From Lachnospiraceae bacterium AC2029 (GTDB taxonomy: Bacteria; Bacillota; Clostridia; Lachnospirales; Lachnospiraceae): a stretch of 64,000 bases of DNA. The position numbers and the translations under genes were made by a program. Under the pieces are notes generated by a model. It made no database searches, was not told where the DNA came from, and saw nothing but the letters and a program-made list of their open reading frames with translations. The DNA is taken from NCBI GenBank assembly GCA_000703065.1, contig JNLK01000001.1, forward strand, positions 62,001-126,000. The letters run 5' to 3'. Below, in pieces: positions 7,534 to 14,860 of the stretch (the stretch's first letter is position 1; every line of letters starts with the position of its first letter).

Positions 7534-8138
7534 ACTGTACCTCCGTTTTCTTCTGTCGAAATTAAATGTATCATTCGATCGATATATCCGAATATTTCCT
7601 TTCGGAAGGACCCTCTCTGGAATCCGCATCGCCGACATAAGCATGCCGCATGGAAATATCCATGCACGCTGTCAGACAGCCCGAAACCATCCATGATCGC
7701 CTTTACTTCACCGGCGTCTATGGCAGCCTGAAACAGTTCTGCAAGATAGTTTCTTCTCTCCCGCATCCCCTCCATGACAGGTTCCCGGGTTGCCGGATTG
7801 TGCAATAACTCTTCGTATTGTAGCATCAACGTCGAGAGAGAAAAATAATTCTCATAATAGATCGCGTAGTTCTCTACATAGGCACGTATCTTCTCCAGAT
7901 GAGTGCCTTCCTTTGACTGAATGGTCTTTCTGATTCCCTTATCAAAACGGAAATAGTATGAAACCACATCCACGAGTAATTCATCAACGTCCCCATAAAA
8001 CCGATACAATAACGGTTCGGAAAGATTTGCCTTGGCCGAAACCGTCTTCGTTGTCAAGTTGGATAGTCCTGATTCACTTATGATGTCAATGGCAGTGGAG
8101 ATGATTCGATCCTTTGTCGAAATAAAACTCTCTGTCAT
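7530..8138 (-). CDS. TetR/AcrR-family transcriptional regulator
   Basis: 202 residues from ATG 8138 with GGGGGA upstream. Residues 5-50 form the TetR helix-turn-helix (DRIISTAIDIISESGLSNL, TTKTVSAKANLSEPLLYRF). The C-terminal ligand domain is helical, and its last third is odd: ACLCRRCGFQRGSF contains three Cys in a short basic stretch, where most TetR proteins have none. It has its own promoter and is translationally coupled to a receiver-only protein, an uncommon pairing. Ligand unknown. Confidence 0.85.
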   Translation of the reverse strand: MTESFISTKDRIISTAIDIISESGLSNLTTKTVSAKANLSEPLLYRFYGDVDELLVDVVSYYFRFDKGIRKTIQSKEGTHLEKIRAYVENYAIYYENYFSLSTLMLQYEELLHNPATREPVMEGMRERRNYLAELFQAAIDAGEVKAIMDGFGLSDSVHGYFHAACLCRRCGFQRGSFRKEIFGYIDRMIHLISTEENGGTV

Positions 8139-8205
8139 TCTGATTCCCCCTTGTTTCTTCACATCGGGACACACTTTTCCCCTTAAACACACTTCCCCAA
8201 ATCAT

Positions 8206-8234
8206 ATTGTATTCGGAATCAGGTCATTTGTCAA
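8206..8234 (-). promoter_or_regulatory. Promoter of the TetR-receiver operon
   Basis: Minus-strand TTGACA (8229-8234), 17 bp, TACAAT (8206-8211), 68 bp before the TetR start codon. The rest of the 264-bp intergenic interval 8139-8402 holds only the cold-shock gene terminator. Confidence 0.78.
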
Positions 8235-8360
8235 TTATTACCGAAAAAGAACTATCAATCTATGCAAAATAACAACGAGAAAGTTTCAAAAAGAGCCATA
8301 CCGGTCTTTCCGATCGCTACGCAATCAGGACTATGCATGGCTCATTCAGACGCAGACAAG

Positions 8361-8391
8361 AAAAAGGACCGGCGATCGAAATCGCCGGTCC
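8361..8391 (-). terminator. Rho-independent terminator of the cold-shock gene
   Basis: On the minus strand GGACCGGCGAT-TTCG-ATCGCCGGTCC forms a perfect 11-bp stem with a UUCG tetraloop, followed by TTTTTC, 12 bp after the stop codon. Confidence 0.92.
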
Positions 8392-8402
8392 CTAGCTTCA
8401 GA

Positions 8403-8606
8403 CTACTGAATTACAGTTACATTGGTAGCCTGAGGTCCCTTTTCACCCTCAGATACCTCATACTCTACATTCTGACCCTCTTCAAGAGTCTTAAATCCTT
8501 CCATGTTCAGACCGGAGAAATGTACGAATACATCCTTTCCGTCCTCTCCTGTAATAAAGCCATAGCCTTTCTGATTGTTAAACCACTTTACGGTTCCCTT
8601 TGACAT
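8403..8606 (-). CDS. Cold-shock protein (CspA/CspB family)
   Basis: 67 residues, full length. Both RNA-binding motifs are present: RNP1 KGYGFIT and RNP2 VFVHFSGL, with the N-terminal GTVKWFNNQ and C-terminal [12 protein letters not shown] of the five-stranded OB barrel. It acts as a single-stranded RNA/DNA chaperone. It is monocistronic, with its own promoter, a leader of about 55 bases and a strong terminator. Confidence 0.95.
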   Translation of the reverse strand: MSKGTVKWFNNQKGYGFITGEDGKDVFVHFSGLNMEGFKTLEEGQNVEYEVSEGEKGPQATNVTVIQ

Positions 8607-8668
8607 CTCAAAATCCCTCCAAATTAGTTTAATGCGACGGATTGGTTTCCATCATCTGTCACCTTAAC

Positions 8669-8697
8669 ATAATACACCCGCTAACAAGGAGAGTCAA
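8669..8697 (-). promoter_or_regulatory. Promoter of the cold-shock gene
   Basis: Minus-strand TTGACT (8692-8697), 17 bp, TATTAT (8669-8674). The leader is about 55 bases, shorter than that of the classic cold-inducible cspA. Confidence 0.8.
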
Positions 8698-8759
8698 GGG
8701 AATTTGTGCAGAAATGTGTATCAAACAATACAGTTTTGTGAAACTTTCATGAAAAACGA

Positions 8760-9701
8760 TCATACCCCCCGTGATGTACGAGCGATCACAAGCTGATCGA
8801 TGTCCGGCTGATATTGATACAGGGAATCTGATAATATCTCTGATCGATCCAGCATATAAGTATTCACTTCCCAGATCAATCCGTCCAGCCGTTCCCTGTC
8901 GGGTTCAAAACTGACAGGGAGAGCCAGAAGCTCATTGATACTGGATGGTATCACATAATAGGGTTCACCGATCCTGTCATACAGGGATCTGAGGAGCCCG
9001 GGATATAGGATTGCCGCAACTCCGCGAAGTCCGCTCTCATTCCCGATGTAATAAAAAGGGCTTTCCAGATCACGGATCAGCCCGTGAGAGTATTCATTCA
9101 GGATCTCCTCAAGCGGAGCGATCCTTCCGGGGTACTTTCTGACAGTGTTCTTAAGAGCGATATCATATAGTTCATCATAGGAGCGTCCCCATTCCTCAAG
9201 AATCTCCCGGGTTACGGGGATCTTACCTGTTCTTCCTCCGCAGATTGTCTCCCATCGCATCAGGATGGCCAGATCCATATATTCACGATAAGGCTGGTCT
9301 CCGATGGAATTCCTGTTCTTCTCCAGATTCACAACGTCCAGAACCAGCTTCTCCGGAATATCCTCCGGAAGAAACAGGCTCTCACCTTCCGGTTCCATAA
9401 GATTCAGAGCATATCGAAAATCTCCTGCCATCTTATCCGCGATCCTTTCCCATACCCCTTCCTGAAGAAATCTGGACGGGTCGGGCGGAATGTACCGCTC
9501 CACATAAATGCAGGGTGCCATATCCCGATCCTTCGGAACCACTGTGATACCCAGAAGAACCTTTCCGTTATTTTTTATGGATTCACGTGCATACACAGAC
9601 TCCGGGGAAAGATCCGCGAGTCGTTCTTTGATCATATCCGGCAGCTGCTCCATGGCAAACCGCCTGATGCTTTCCTGTTTCTGAAATTCGTCTACCTTCA
9701 T
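8760..9701 (-). CDS. DUF5688 family protein
   Basis: 313 residues, soluble, no signal peptide. The pattern is that of DUF5688 proteins, which are numerous in Lachnospiraceae: NNGKVLLGITVVPKD, a Tyr/Pro-rich APCIYVERYIPPDPSRF, VLDVVNLEKN, YREYMDLAILMRW, the central RGVAAILYPGLLRSL and YYVIPSSINELLALPVS, and a final VNTYMLDRSEILSDSLYQY. No biochemical function is known for the family. It stands alone, with AAAGGAG before the ATG. Confidence 0.72.
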   Translation of the reverse strand: MKVDEFQKQESIRRFAMEQLPDMIKERLADLSPESVYARESIKNNGKVLLGITVVPKDRDMAPCIYVERYIPPDPSRFLQEGVWERIADKMAGDFRYALNLMEPEGESLFLPEDIPEKLVLDVVNLEKNRNSIGDQPYREYMDLAILMRWETICGGRTGKIPVTREILEEWGRSYDELYDIALKNTVRKYPGRIAPLEEILNEYSHGLIRDLESPFYYIGNESGLRGVAAILYPGLLRSLYDRIGEPYYVIPSSINELLALPVSFEPDRERLDGLIWEVNTYMLDRSEILSDSLYQYQPDIDQLVIARTSRGV

Positions 9702-9748
9702 AAAATCTCCTTTACTGAAAATCTCATGATCGGTGACGGAAGTAAAGA

Positions 9749-9762
9749 TGACCGGCCGGTCA
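9749..9762. other. Perfect 14-bp palindrome between recX and the DUF5688 gene
   Basis: TGACCGGCCGGTCA is fully self-complementary and lies in the 110-bp gap 9702-9812. It lacks a T-run, so it is a possible protein-binding site or a weak 3' hairpin rather than a terminator. Confidence 0.4.
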
Positions 9763-9812
9763 CATAGGAAAATGAAACCACTCCGCCCGTGCGATGACGG
9801 AATGAAATAACA

Positions 9813-10262
9813 TCACACTCCGAGACTGCTCATAGCCTTCTCTATGGTATGATAGGAAAAACCTCTTCTCTGTAAATATGCATATAATCTGCGACGTTCC
9901 TTCTCATCCGGCTGGTCATTCCCCCGGAGTTTTCGGGATATCAGAGAAAGAACCGTTTCATCCTCAATGATCCCTTCCTCCTCCAGTACTTCACTCACCA
10001 GCGGATCCTCCGGAGCCAGTGCAATTCCCTTCTGCCCCAGTTCCCGGCAGATCAGATGAACACTTTTCACAGGAAGAAACTTACGAAGATACGCCCTTGC
10101 ATATCTTTCATCCGAAAGGTATCCGACCGAATACAGTCGCCGGATCACTTCATCGATCTCTTCCTGATCATAGCCCTTATTTCGCAGTTTTCTCTTCAGA
10201 TCAAGAGCAGAATGCTCCGCCCTCGACAGAAGATCCAGGGACTTGTCCCATGCTGAGATCAT
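9813..10262 (-). CDS. recX: RecX, regulator of RecA
   Basis: 149 residues of repeated three-helix units: [30 protein letters not shown], then [16 protein letters not shown] (signature DERYAR), and a C-terminal [22 protein letters not shown]. RecX modulates RecA filaments. The start overlaps the recA stop by 4 bp, so recA and recX are translationally coupled and share the SOS control of recA. The middle unit is slightly short, but the length is normal. Confidence 0.9.
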   Translation of the reverse strand: MISAWDKSLDLLSRAEHSALDLKRKLRNKGYDQEEIDEVIRRLYSVGYLSDERYARAYLRKFLPVKSVHLICRELGQKGIALAPEDPLVSEVLEEEGIIEDETVLSLISRKLRGNDQPDEKERRRLYAYLQRRGFSYHTIEKAMSSLGV

Positions 10263-11290
10263 ACCTCATCCTCCGGTGTCTCAGCCTCGGGATCCTCAGC
10301 AACCCCGACGATCACTCGTACCTTGTCTTCCACTTCCTTCATGACATCAGGATTCTCGGCAAGATACTGCTTTGCGTTCTCACGGCCCTGTCCGATCTTC
10401 TCTCCCAGATAGGAATACCAGGCACCGGACTTTACGATCACATCATACTTTGCGGCAAGGTCCAGGATATCACCCTCCCGTGAGATTCCCTTACCGAACA
10501 TGATATCAAACTCTGCCTCACGGAACGGAGGAGCCACCTTGTTCTTAACCACTTTGACACGAACATGGTTTCCGATCACTTCACCATTCTGCTTCAGTGA
10601 TTCCGTTCTTCTCACATCCAGACGTACGGATGCATAGAATTTCAACGCACGGCCACCGGTAGTGGTCTCCGGATTTCCGAACATCACGCCGACCTTTTCA
10701 CGCAGCTGATTGATAAAGATGACAACACAGTTTGTCTTATTGATCACTGCTGTCAGCTTTCGGAGTGCCTGCGACATCAGACGCGCATGGAGTCCAACGT
10801 GGGAATCACCCATCTCTCCGTCGATCTCCGCCTTCGGAACCAACGCCGCAACCGAGTCAATGACTACCACATCCATCGCACCGGAACGGACCATGGTCTC
10901 CGTGATCTCCAGCGCCTGCTCGCCGTTATCCGGCTGAGAAATATACAGATTGTCGATATCCACTCCTATATTTCTGGCATAAACCGGATCCAGAGCGTGC
11001 TCGGCATCTATAAATCCTGCAATGCCGCCCATCTTCTGCACTTCGGAAACCACATGAAGAGCCACGGTGGTCTTACCGCTGGACTCGGGTCCGTATATCT
11101 CGATCACACGGCCTCTCGGCATACCGCCGATCCCCAATGCAATATCCAGACTCAGTGATCCCGTGGGAACCACATCAATATTCAAATGAGCATTCTGGTC
11201 TCCGAGCTTCATAACGGAGCCCTTACCGAACTGCTTTTCGATTTGCACAAGTGCAGCATCTAACGCCCTGATCTTATTCTCATCTGCCAT
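10259..11290 (-). CDS. recA: Recombinase RecA
   Basis: 343 residues from ATG 11290, with GGGAGG 5 bases upstream. Walker [14 protein letters not shown], the HALDP motif, Walker [16 protein letters not shown], loop L1 [20 protein letters not shown] and loop L2 [21 protein letters not shown] are all intact. The C-terminus ends in the usual acidic tail. It forms the strand-exchange filament and triggers LexA self-cleavage. An SOS box lies between its promoter and start codon. Confidence 0.98.
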   Translation of the reverse strand: MADENKIRALDAALVQIEKQFGKGSVMKLGDQNAHLNIDVVPTGSLSLDIALGIGGMPRGRVIEIYGPESSGKTTVALHVVSEVQKMGGIAGFIDAEHALDPVYARNIGVDIDNLYISQPDNGEQALEITETMVRSGAMDVVVIDSVAALVPKAEIDGEMGDSHVGLHARLMSQALRKLTAVINKTNCVVIFINQLREKVGVMFGNPETTTGGRALKFYASVRLDVRRTESLKQNGEVIGNHVRVKVVKNKVAPPFREAEFDIMFGKGISREGDILDLAAKYDVIVKSGAWYSYLGEKIGQGRENAKQYLAENPDVMKEVEDKVRVIVGVAEDPEAETPEDEV

Positions 11291-11305
11291 AACAACCTCC
11301 CGATT

Positions 11306-11360
11306 CAAACATACGTTCGTTTTCTTCATTTATCCTATAATAATTCCGGGGAAATGTCAA
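11306..11360 (-). promoter_or_regulatory. recA promoter with LexA (SOS) box
   Basis: Minus-strand TTGACA (11355-11360), 17 bp, TAGGAT (11332-11337). CGAACGTATGTTTG (11306-11319) fits the Gram-positive LexA consensus CGAAC-N4-GTTYG in every fixed position and lies over the expected transcription start. recA-recX should therefore be LexA-repressed. Confidence 0.9.
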
Positions 11361-11371
11361 CCGAAAAAAAG

Positions 11372-11422
11372 AAAAGTTCAAAAAAAGAATAATACTGAAC
11401 TTTTTGAAAGAATGATTCTTTC
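11372..11422. other. Two inverted repeats between divergent recA and tmcAL promoters
   Basis: AAAAGTTCA (11372-11380) pairs with TGAACTTTT (11396-11404). Directly next to it GAAAGAATGATTCTTTC (11406-11422) is a perfect 17-bp palindrome. They may be operators or an isolating hairpin between the two genes; no regulator can be named. Confidence 0.45.
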
Positions 11423-11450
11423 GACGATTTGCCGATACATTATAACACAT

Positions 11451-11479
11451 TTGCTTTTTAAATGCCACTCTATTATAAT
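11451..11479 (+). promoter_or_regulatory. Promoter of tmcAL
   Basis: TTGCTT (11451-11456), 17 bp, TATAAT (11474-11479), 40 bp upstream of the start codon. Confidence 0.75.
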
Positions 11480-11519
11480 CTTTTTCAGAATCATTTTTCG
11501 TGATCGTGAGGTAAGATTT

Positions 11520-12740
11520 ATGCCGGTTCTCGGTATCATAAGTGAATATAATCCCTACCACAGAGGTCATGCTCTTCTTCTGGAGAAGGCAAAGGAAATG
11601 ACCGGCGCGGAGCACTCCGTCTCCGTGATGAGCGGGTGTTTCTCCCAGCAGGGGCTTCCCATGATACGGGACAAATATCTTCGCGCCTCCGCCGCAGCGG
11701 CCGAAGGGATCGACCTGGTATTTGAGCTTCCCACATTATTCGCCACCGGAAGCGCAAGGGATTTCGCCGGAGGCGGCGTAGCGCTGCTTTCCGCCTTCGG
11801 AACCGATGCCCTCTGCTTCGGGGTGGAAACTCCGGATCCGGCACTGTTCGATGAGATCGCAGATCTTATCGCAGAAGAACCGGATCAATTCCGTACCCTC
11901 CTGAAGGAGGAACAGAAGAAAGGGGAAAGCTATCCGGCCGCCCGTGAAACTGCGATCGCTTCCATACTGGGAGATACGGTACGGCCCTTCCTACGGGAAC
12001 CGAACAACATCCTGGCCCTGGAATATGTGACGGCCATCAGACGGCAGCACAGCCCCATGCGTCCGTACTATATTCAGAGGACGACCGATTACCACTGCGG
12101 TCCTGCCGGCTCCGCAACGGCGGTACGGAATCACATGACCGCACTCCGGGAAGAAGGAACCGAAGATCCTGCCGGCTATCTGGAGCAGGTACTGCCTTCC
12201 GGCTCCTATGATATCTATCATTCCTGCAGGGACAGATTTCTGCTGTCCTCCGAGGGTCTGATGCCCTATCTGGCTTCCCGTATGCTGGAACTGCCTGAGG
12301 AACTGCCGAAGGAAGAGCTCCCCATGGATATGACTCCGGAAATGTACCGACGTCTCCGAAGGCTGACGCTTCCCTCTGACTACGAAACCATACTGACCGG
12401 ATTAAAAAGAAAAAACGAGACCAGAGGCCGCATCTCCCGCAGCCTTCTGCATCTCATACTGGGAATCAGGGAGAAGGACCGAATCACCTTCCCGGAAGAC
12501 AGGAAACTTCCTCTCTATCTGAATCTTCTGGCCGGAAGGAAGGACAGCACATCTCTCCTCCGGGACAGGAACGGGCTAAGCATCATCACCAAAAAATCAG
12601 CGTTTCAGCCGGCGGATCCTCACATAGAGAGAATGTGGGAACTGGACTGCCGTGCAGCGGCACTGTACAGCCAGCTGCTGCATGATGCCTGCGGGGACAC
12701 TCTTCCCGGAGAAATGCAGCAATCGCCTATTGTTATGTAA
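11520..12740 (+). CDS. tmcAL: tRNA(Met) cytidine acetate ligase TmcAL (YlbM)
   Basis: 406 residues from ATG 11520 (GAGG 8 bases upstream), the family length. The nucleotidyltransferase start GIISEYNPYHRGHALLLEKAK carries the HxGH-type motif. VSVMSGCFSQQGLPMIRDKYLRA and DLVFELPTLFATGSA follow as in B. subtilis YlbM, and YIQRTTDYHCG and GLKRKNETRGRISR are later conserved blocks. The enzyme acetylates the wobble cytidine (C34) of elongator tRNA-Met using acetate and ATP. The window also carries the elongator tRNA-Met gene, its substrate. The gene is monocistronic and divergent from recA. Confidence 0.93.
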   Translation: MPVLGIISEYNPYHRGHALLLEKAKEMTGAEHSVSVMSGCFSQQGLPMIRDKYLRASAAAAEGIDLVFELPTLFATGSARDFAGGGVALLSAFGTDALCFGVETPDPALFDEIADLIAEEPDQFRTLLKEEQKKGESYPAARETAIASILGDTVRPFLREPNNILALEYVTAIRRQHSPMRPYYIQRTTDYHCGPAGSATAVRNHMTALREEGTEDPAGYLEQVLPSGSYDIYHSCRDRFLLSSEGLMPYLASRMLELPEELPKEELPMDMTPEMYRRLRRLTLPSDYETILTGLKRKNETRGRISRSLLHLILGIREKDRITFPEDRKLPLYLNLLAGRKDSTSLLRDRNGLSIITKKSAFQPADPHIERMWELDCRAAALYSQLLHDACGDTLPGEMQQSPIVM

Positions 12741-12850
12741 ACCAACATAACGCAATGCTACAATCAAACAGGATGCAATCCTGCTGCGCACGATTCTGCA
12801 GCATTCGCCATCGTGAATGCAAGGAGCTCACTTCCACCCTTATCGCTCAC

Positions 12851-12877
12851 AAAAAAGGCCGTCACAACGACGGCCTT
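12851..12877 (-). terminator. Bidirectional terminator between tmcAL and the coiled-coil gene
   Basis: GGCCGTC-ACAAC-GACGGCC is flanked by A6 on the left and TTCTCTT on the right. On the minus strand it ends in TTTTTT and closes the long asp23-to-coiled-coil operon; on the plus strand it can serve tmcAL. The rest of 12741-12944 holds only a small CAGGAT/ATCCTG hairpin. Confidence 0.88.
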
Positions 12878-12944
12878 CTCTTATCATTCATATTTTTTGA
12901 TCCTGTTTGGATCCGATTCTGATCGGACTCATCCTAAATCCGGA

Positions 12945-13688
12945 TTACTCATCCAGGAAATCGTCATCATCGAAATCCTCATCCTCGTCCGGATCGTAAT
13001 CGTCATCCTCTTCCTCATCCGGATCGAAGTCATCATCCTCATCATCGAAGTCATCATCGATGTCTGCGGAATTGATCTTCTGTGCCGCATAGTTCGGCTG
13101 TGCCTCGGGGATCGGCTGAACCGGAGCAACACCTGTCAGAAGTCCGATGCTTGCATCAACCTCGCTCATATTGGTCTCCAGTGTAAATACACTGTTCTCC
13201 AGGCTGTCAACCAGGTTCTTGTAGTTCTCACGGTCTGCCTCAAGGGTAGCTGCGAAGAAGTCTCTCATGTCGGACAGCTTCTGCTTCGTATAGGACATAG
13301 CTCCCAGACGAACCTCATTTGCTTCGGCATTGGCATCTGCAAGGATGCGGTCAGCCTCCTGTCTTGCAGCATCCAGGATCTCATTGGCACGGATGTTTGC
13401 AAGCTCTGTGATATGATTGGTATCCACAAGACGGTTTGCCTCATTTACGGACTCGGAAATGATAGCATCAGAACGGGTTCTTGCAGATGCAAGGATAGCC
13501 TCCTTGTTGCGCATGATCTTCTTGCAGCGTTCGATCTCGCTGGGAAGCTTCAGCTTCAGTTCGCTGAGCAAGCGCTCCATTTCGTCCTTCGGAACAACGA
13601 TCTTATTGGATGAGAGCGGCTGATACTTACAGTTATCGATAAATATCTCGATCTCATTGATCATTTCCTCTACACCTTTTTTACCCAT
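12945..13688 (-). CDS. Coiled-coil protein with extreme acidic tail (V-ATPase subunit H/DivIVA-like)
   Basis: 247 residues. Residues 1-60 are a compact helical head (INEIEIFIDNCKYQPLSSNKIVVPK). Residues 60-185 are a long Ala/Glu/Arg coiled coil (ILDAARQEADRILADANAEANEVR) of the type annotated as ATP synthase subunit H-like. Residues 208-247 are almost only Asp and Glu with a few Phe and Tyr. There are no membrane segments. It is the last gene of the asp23-coaD operon, 4 bp after coaD. The head plus coiled coil recalls DivIVA/SepIVA-type scaffolds; function is not established. Confidence 0.72.
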   Translation of the reverse strand: MGKKGVEEMINEIEIFIDNCKYQPLSSNKIVVPKDEMERLLSELKLKLPSEIERCKKIMRNKEAILASARTRSDAIISESVNEANRLVDTNHITELANIRANEILDAARQEADRILADANAEANEVRLGAMSYTKQKLSDMRDFFAATLEADRENYKNLVDSLENSVFTLETNMSEVDASIGLLTGVAPVQPIPEAQPNYAAQKINSADIDDDFDDEDDDFDPDEEEDDDYDPDEDEDFDDDDFLDE

Positions 13689-13692
13689 TTTT

Positions 13693-14196
13693 TCAATCCT
13701 CCTGTTTTGTGGACTCCACTATTCCCTTTTCTACCATGGCCTGAAGAACATTCTCCGGAACAAACTCCGGCAGAGCCTTCCTGTATTTTGCAAATTCACG
13801 CACAACGGAAGAACTTACATTTGAAAACCGCGGATCTGTAGGAAGGAACAGCGTCTCGATCCCATCGGATGCGATCCGGTTCACCTGAGCAAGCTGCAGC
13901 TCCATCTCAAAATCCATCAGTGCACGCAGGCCACGTATGATCGTATCCGAACCCTTGGCCCGGACAAAATCAACCAATAATCCGTCAAAGCTTTCTACGG
14001 ATACATTCGGAATATCCTTACATGCATCCTTCAACATAATAACACGTTCTTCTAAAGAAAACAATGGTGTTTTTTTCTCCGAGTTTACGAGAACTCCCAC
14101 CACCAGATGGTCGAACAGACCCGCCGCACGGCGGATAAGATCCATGTGTCCGACCGTGACCGGATCAAAGCTTCCCGGATATACAACTGTCTTCAT
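13693..14196 (-). CDS. coaD: Pantetheine-phosphate adenylyltransferase
   Basis: 167 residues, normal length. YPGSFDPVTVGHMDLI carries the T/HxGH nucleotidyl-transfer motif; DTIIRGLRALMDFEMELQLAQVNR and the ATP-binding NVSSSVVREFAKY complete the signature. It catalyses the penultimate step of coenzyme A synthesis. It starts 2 bp after rsmD, the usual Firmicutes arrangement. Confidence 0.96.
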   Translation of the reverse strand: MKTVVYPGSFDPVTVGHMDLIRRAAGLFDHLVVGVLVNSEKKTPLFSLEERVIMLKDACKDIPNVSVESFDGLLVDFVRAKGSDTIIRGLRALMDFEMELQLAQVNRIASDGIETLFLPTDPRFSNVSSSVVREFAKYRKALPEFVPENVLQAMVEKGIVESTKQED

Positions 14197-14198
14197 AA

Positions 14199-14753
14199 CT
14201 ATACTTCCTCGCGTCTGATAAAGATATGTTTGTTCGAGCGATACGCCTTCACCTTTTCGATACGGAAGGAGGTTCCCTCCAGGAAGGAGAAGTCCTCTTC
14301 CAGTGTTGCCTCCACCACGATCCTGGCCTCGGGATTTTTGAATTTCTTTGTATCAAGCGCCAGCAGGACTGCTTCCTCCAGCTGATGGCTGTAGGGGGGA
14401 TCGATGAAAATGACATCGAAGTCCACCACCGGCAGTGACCTGACGTAGGATACCGCATCCGAAAGGATCAGATCCGACTCATCCTCAAACTTAGTAAAAT
14501 GAATATTCTCCTTGATGACCGCCATGGCCTTCCGGTTATTCTCCACGAACACCGCATGCCTTGCACCTCTGGACAGGGCTTCGATGCCGATGGCACCGCT
14601 CCCGGCGAACAGATCCAGAAAACGGCTGCCGGGGATGTCTGTCTGCAGTACATTGAACAGGGTCTCCTTATAGCGGTCGGCGGTCGGCCGCGTGGTGTCT
14701 CCCTCCAGACTCTTAAGAGGGAGGCTGCGGCGCGTGCCTGCGATTACTCTCAT
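14199..14753 (-). CDS. rsmD: 16S rRNA (guanine-966-N2)-methyltransferase RsmD
   Basis: 184 residues from ATG 14753, with AAAGGAG upstream. MRVIAGTRRSLPLKSLEG and RPTADRYKETLFNVLQ are the substrate-binding N-terminus. LDLFAGSGAIGIEALSRGA is the SAM-binding motif I, and FIDPPYSH is the catalytic DPPY motif. It methylates 30S subunits at G966. Next in the operon is coaD. Confidence 0.95.
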   Translation of the reverse strand: MRVIAGTRRSLPLKSLEGDTTRPTADRYKETLFNVLQTDIPGSRFLDLFAGSGAIGIEALSRGARHAVFVENNRKAMAVIKENIHFTKFEDESDLILSDAVSYVRSLPVVDFDVIFIDPPYSHQLEEAVLLALDTKKFKNPEARIVVEATLEEDFSFLEGTSFRIEKVKAYRSNKHIFIRREEV

Positions 14754-14790
14754 ATTATTCTCCTTTGGATTTCGTGAAGTAAAGGTATAC

Positions 14791-14860
14791 ATGAAGTAAC
14801 GAATTGCTACGCCGTTTCACGGCTCTCGCAATTCTGAACATAGCCTCGGGCTTACTTCAT
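14791..14860. other. Imperfect inverted repeat at the GH5-rsmD junction
   Basis: ATGAAGTAA (14791-14799) is complementary to TTACTTCAT (14852-14860, the last codons and stop of the GH5 gene), and inside it GAATTGC (14801-14807) pairs with GCAATTC (14828-14834). The folded RNA would form a nested hairpin just before rsmD. There is no T-run, so it may be a processing site or a junction scar. Confidence 0.45.
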
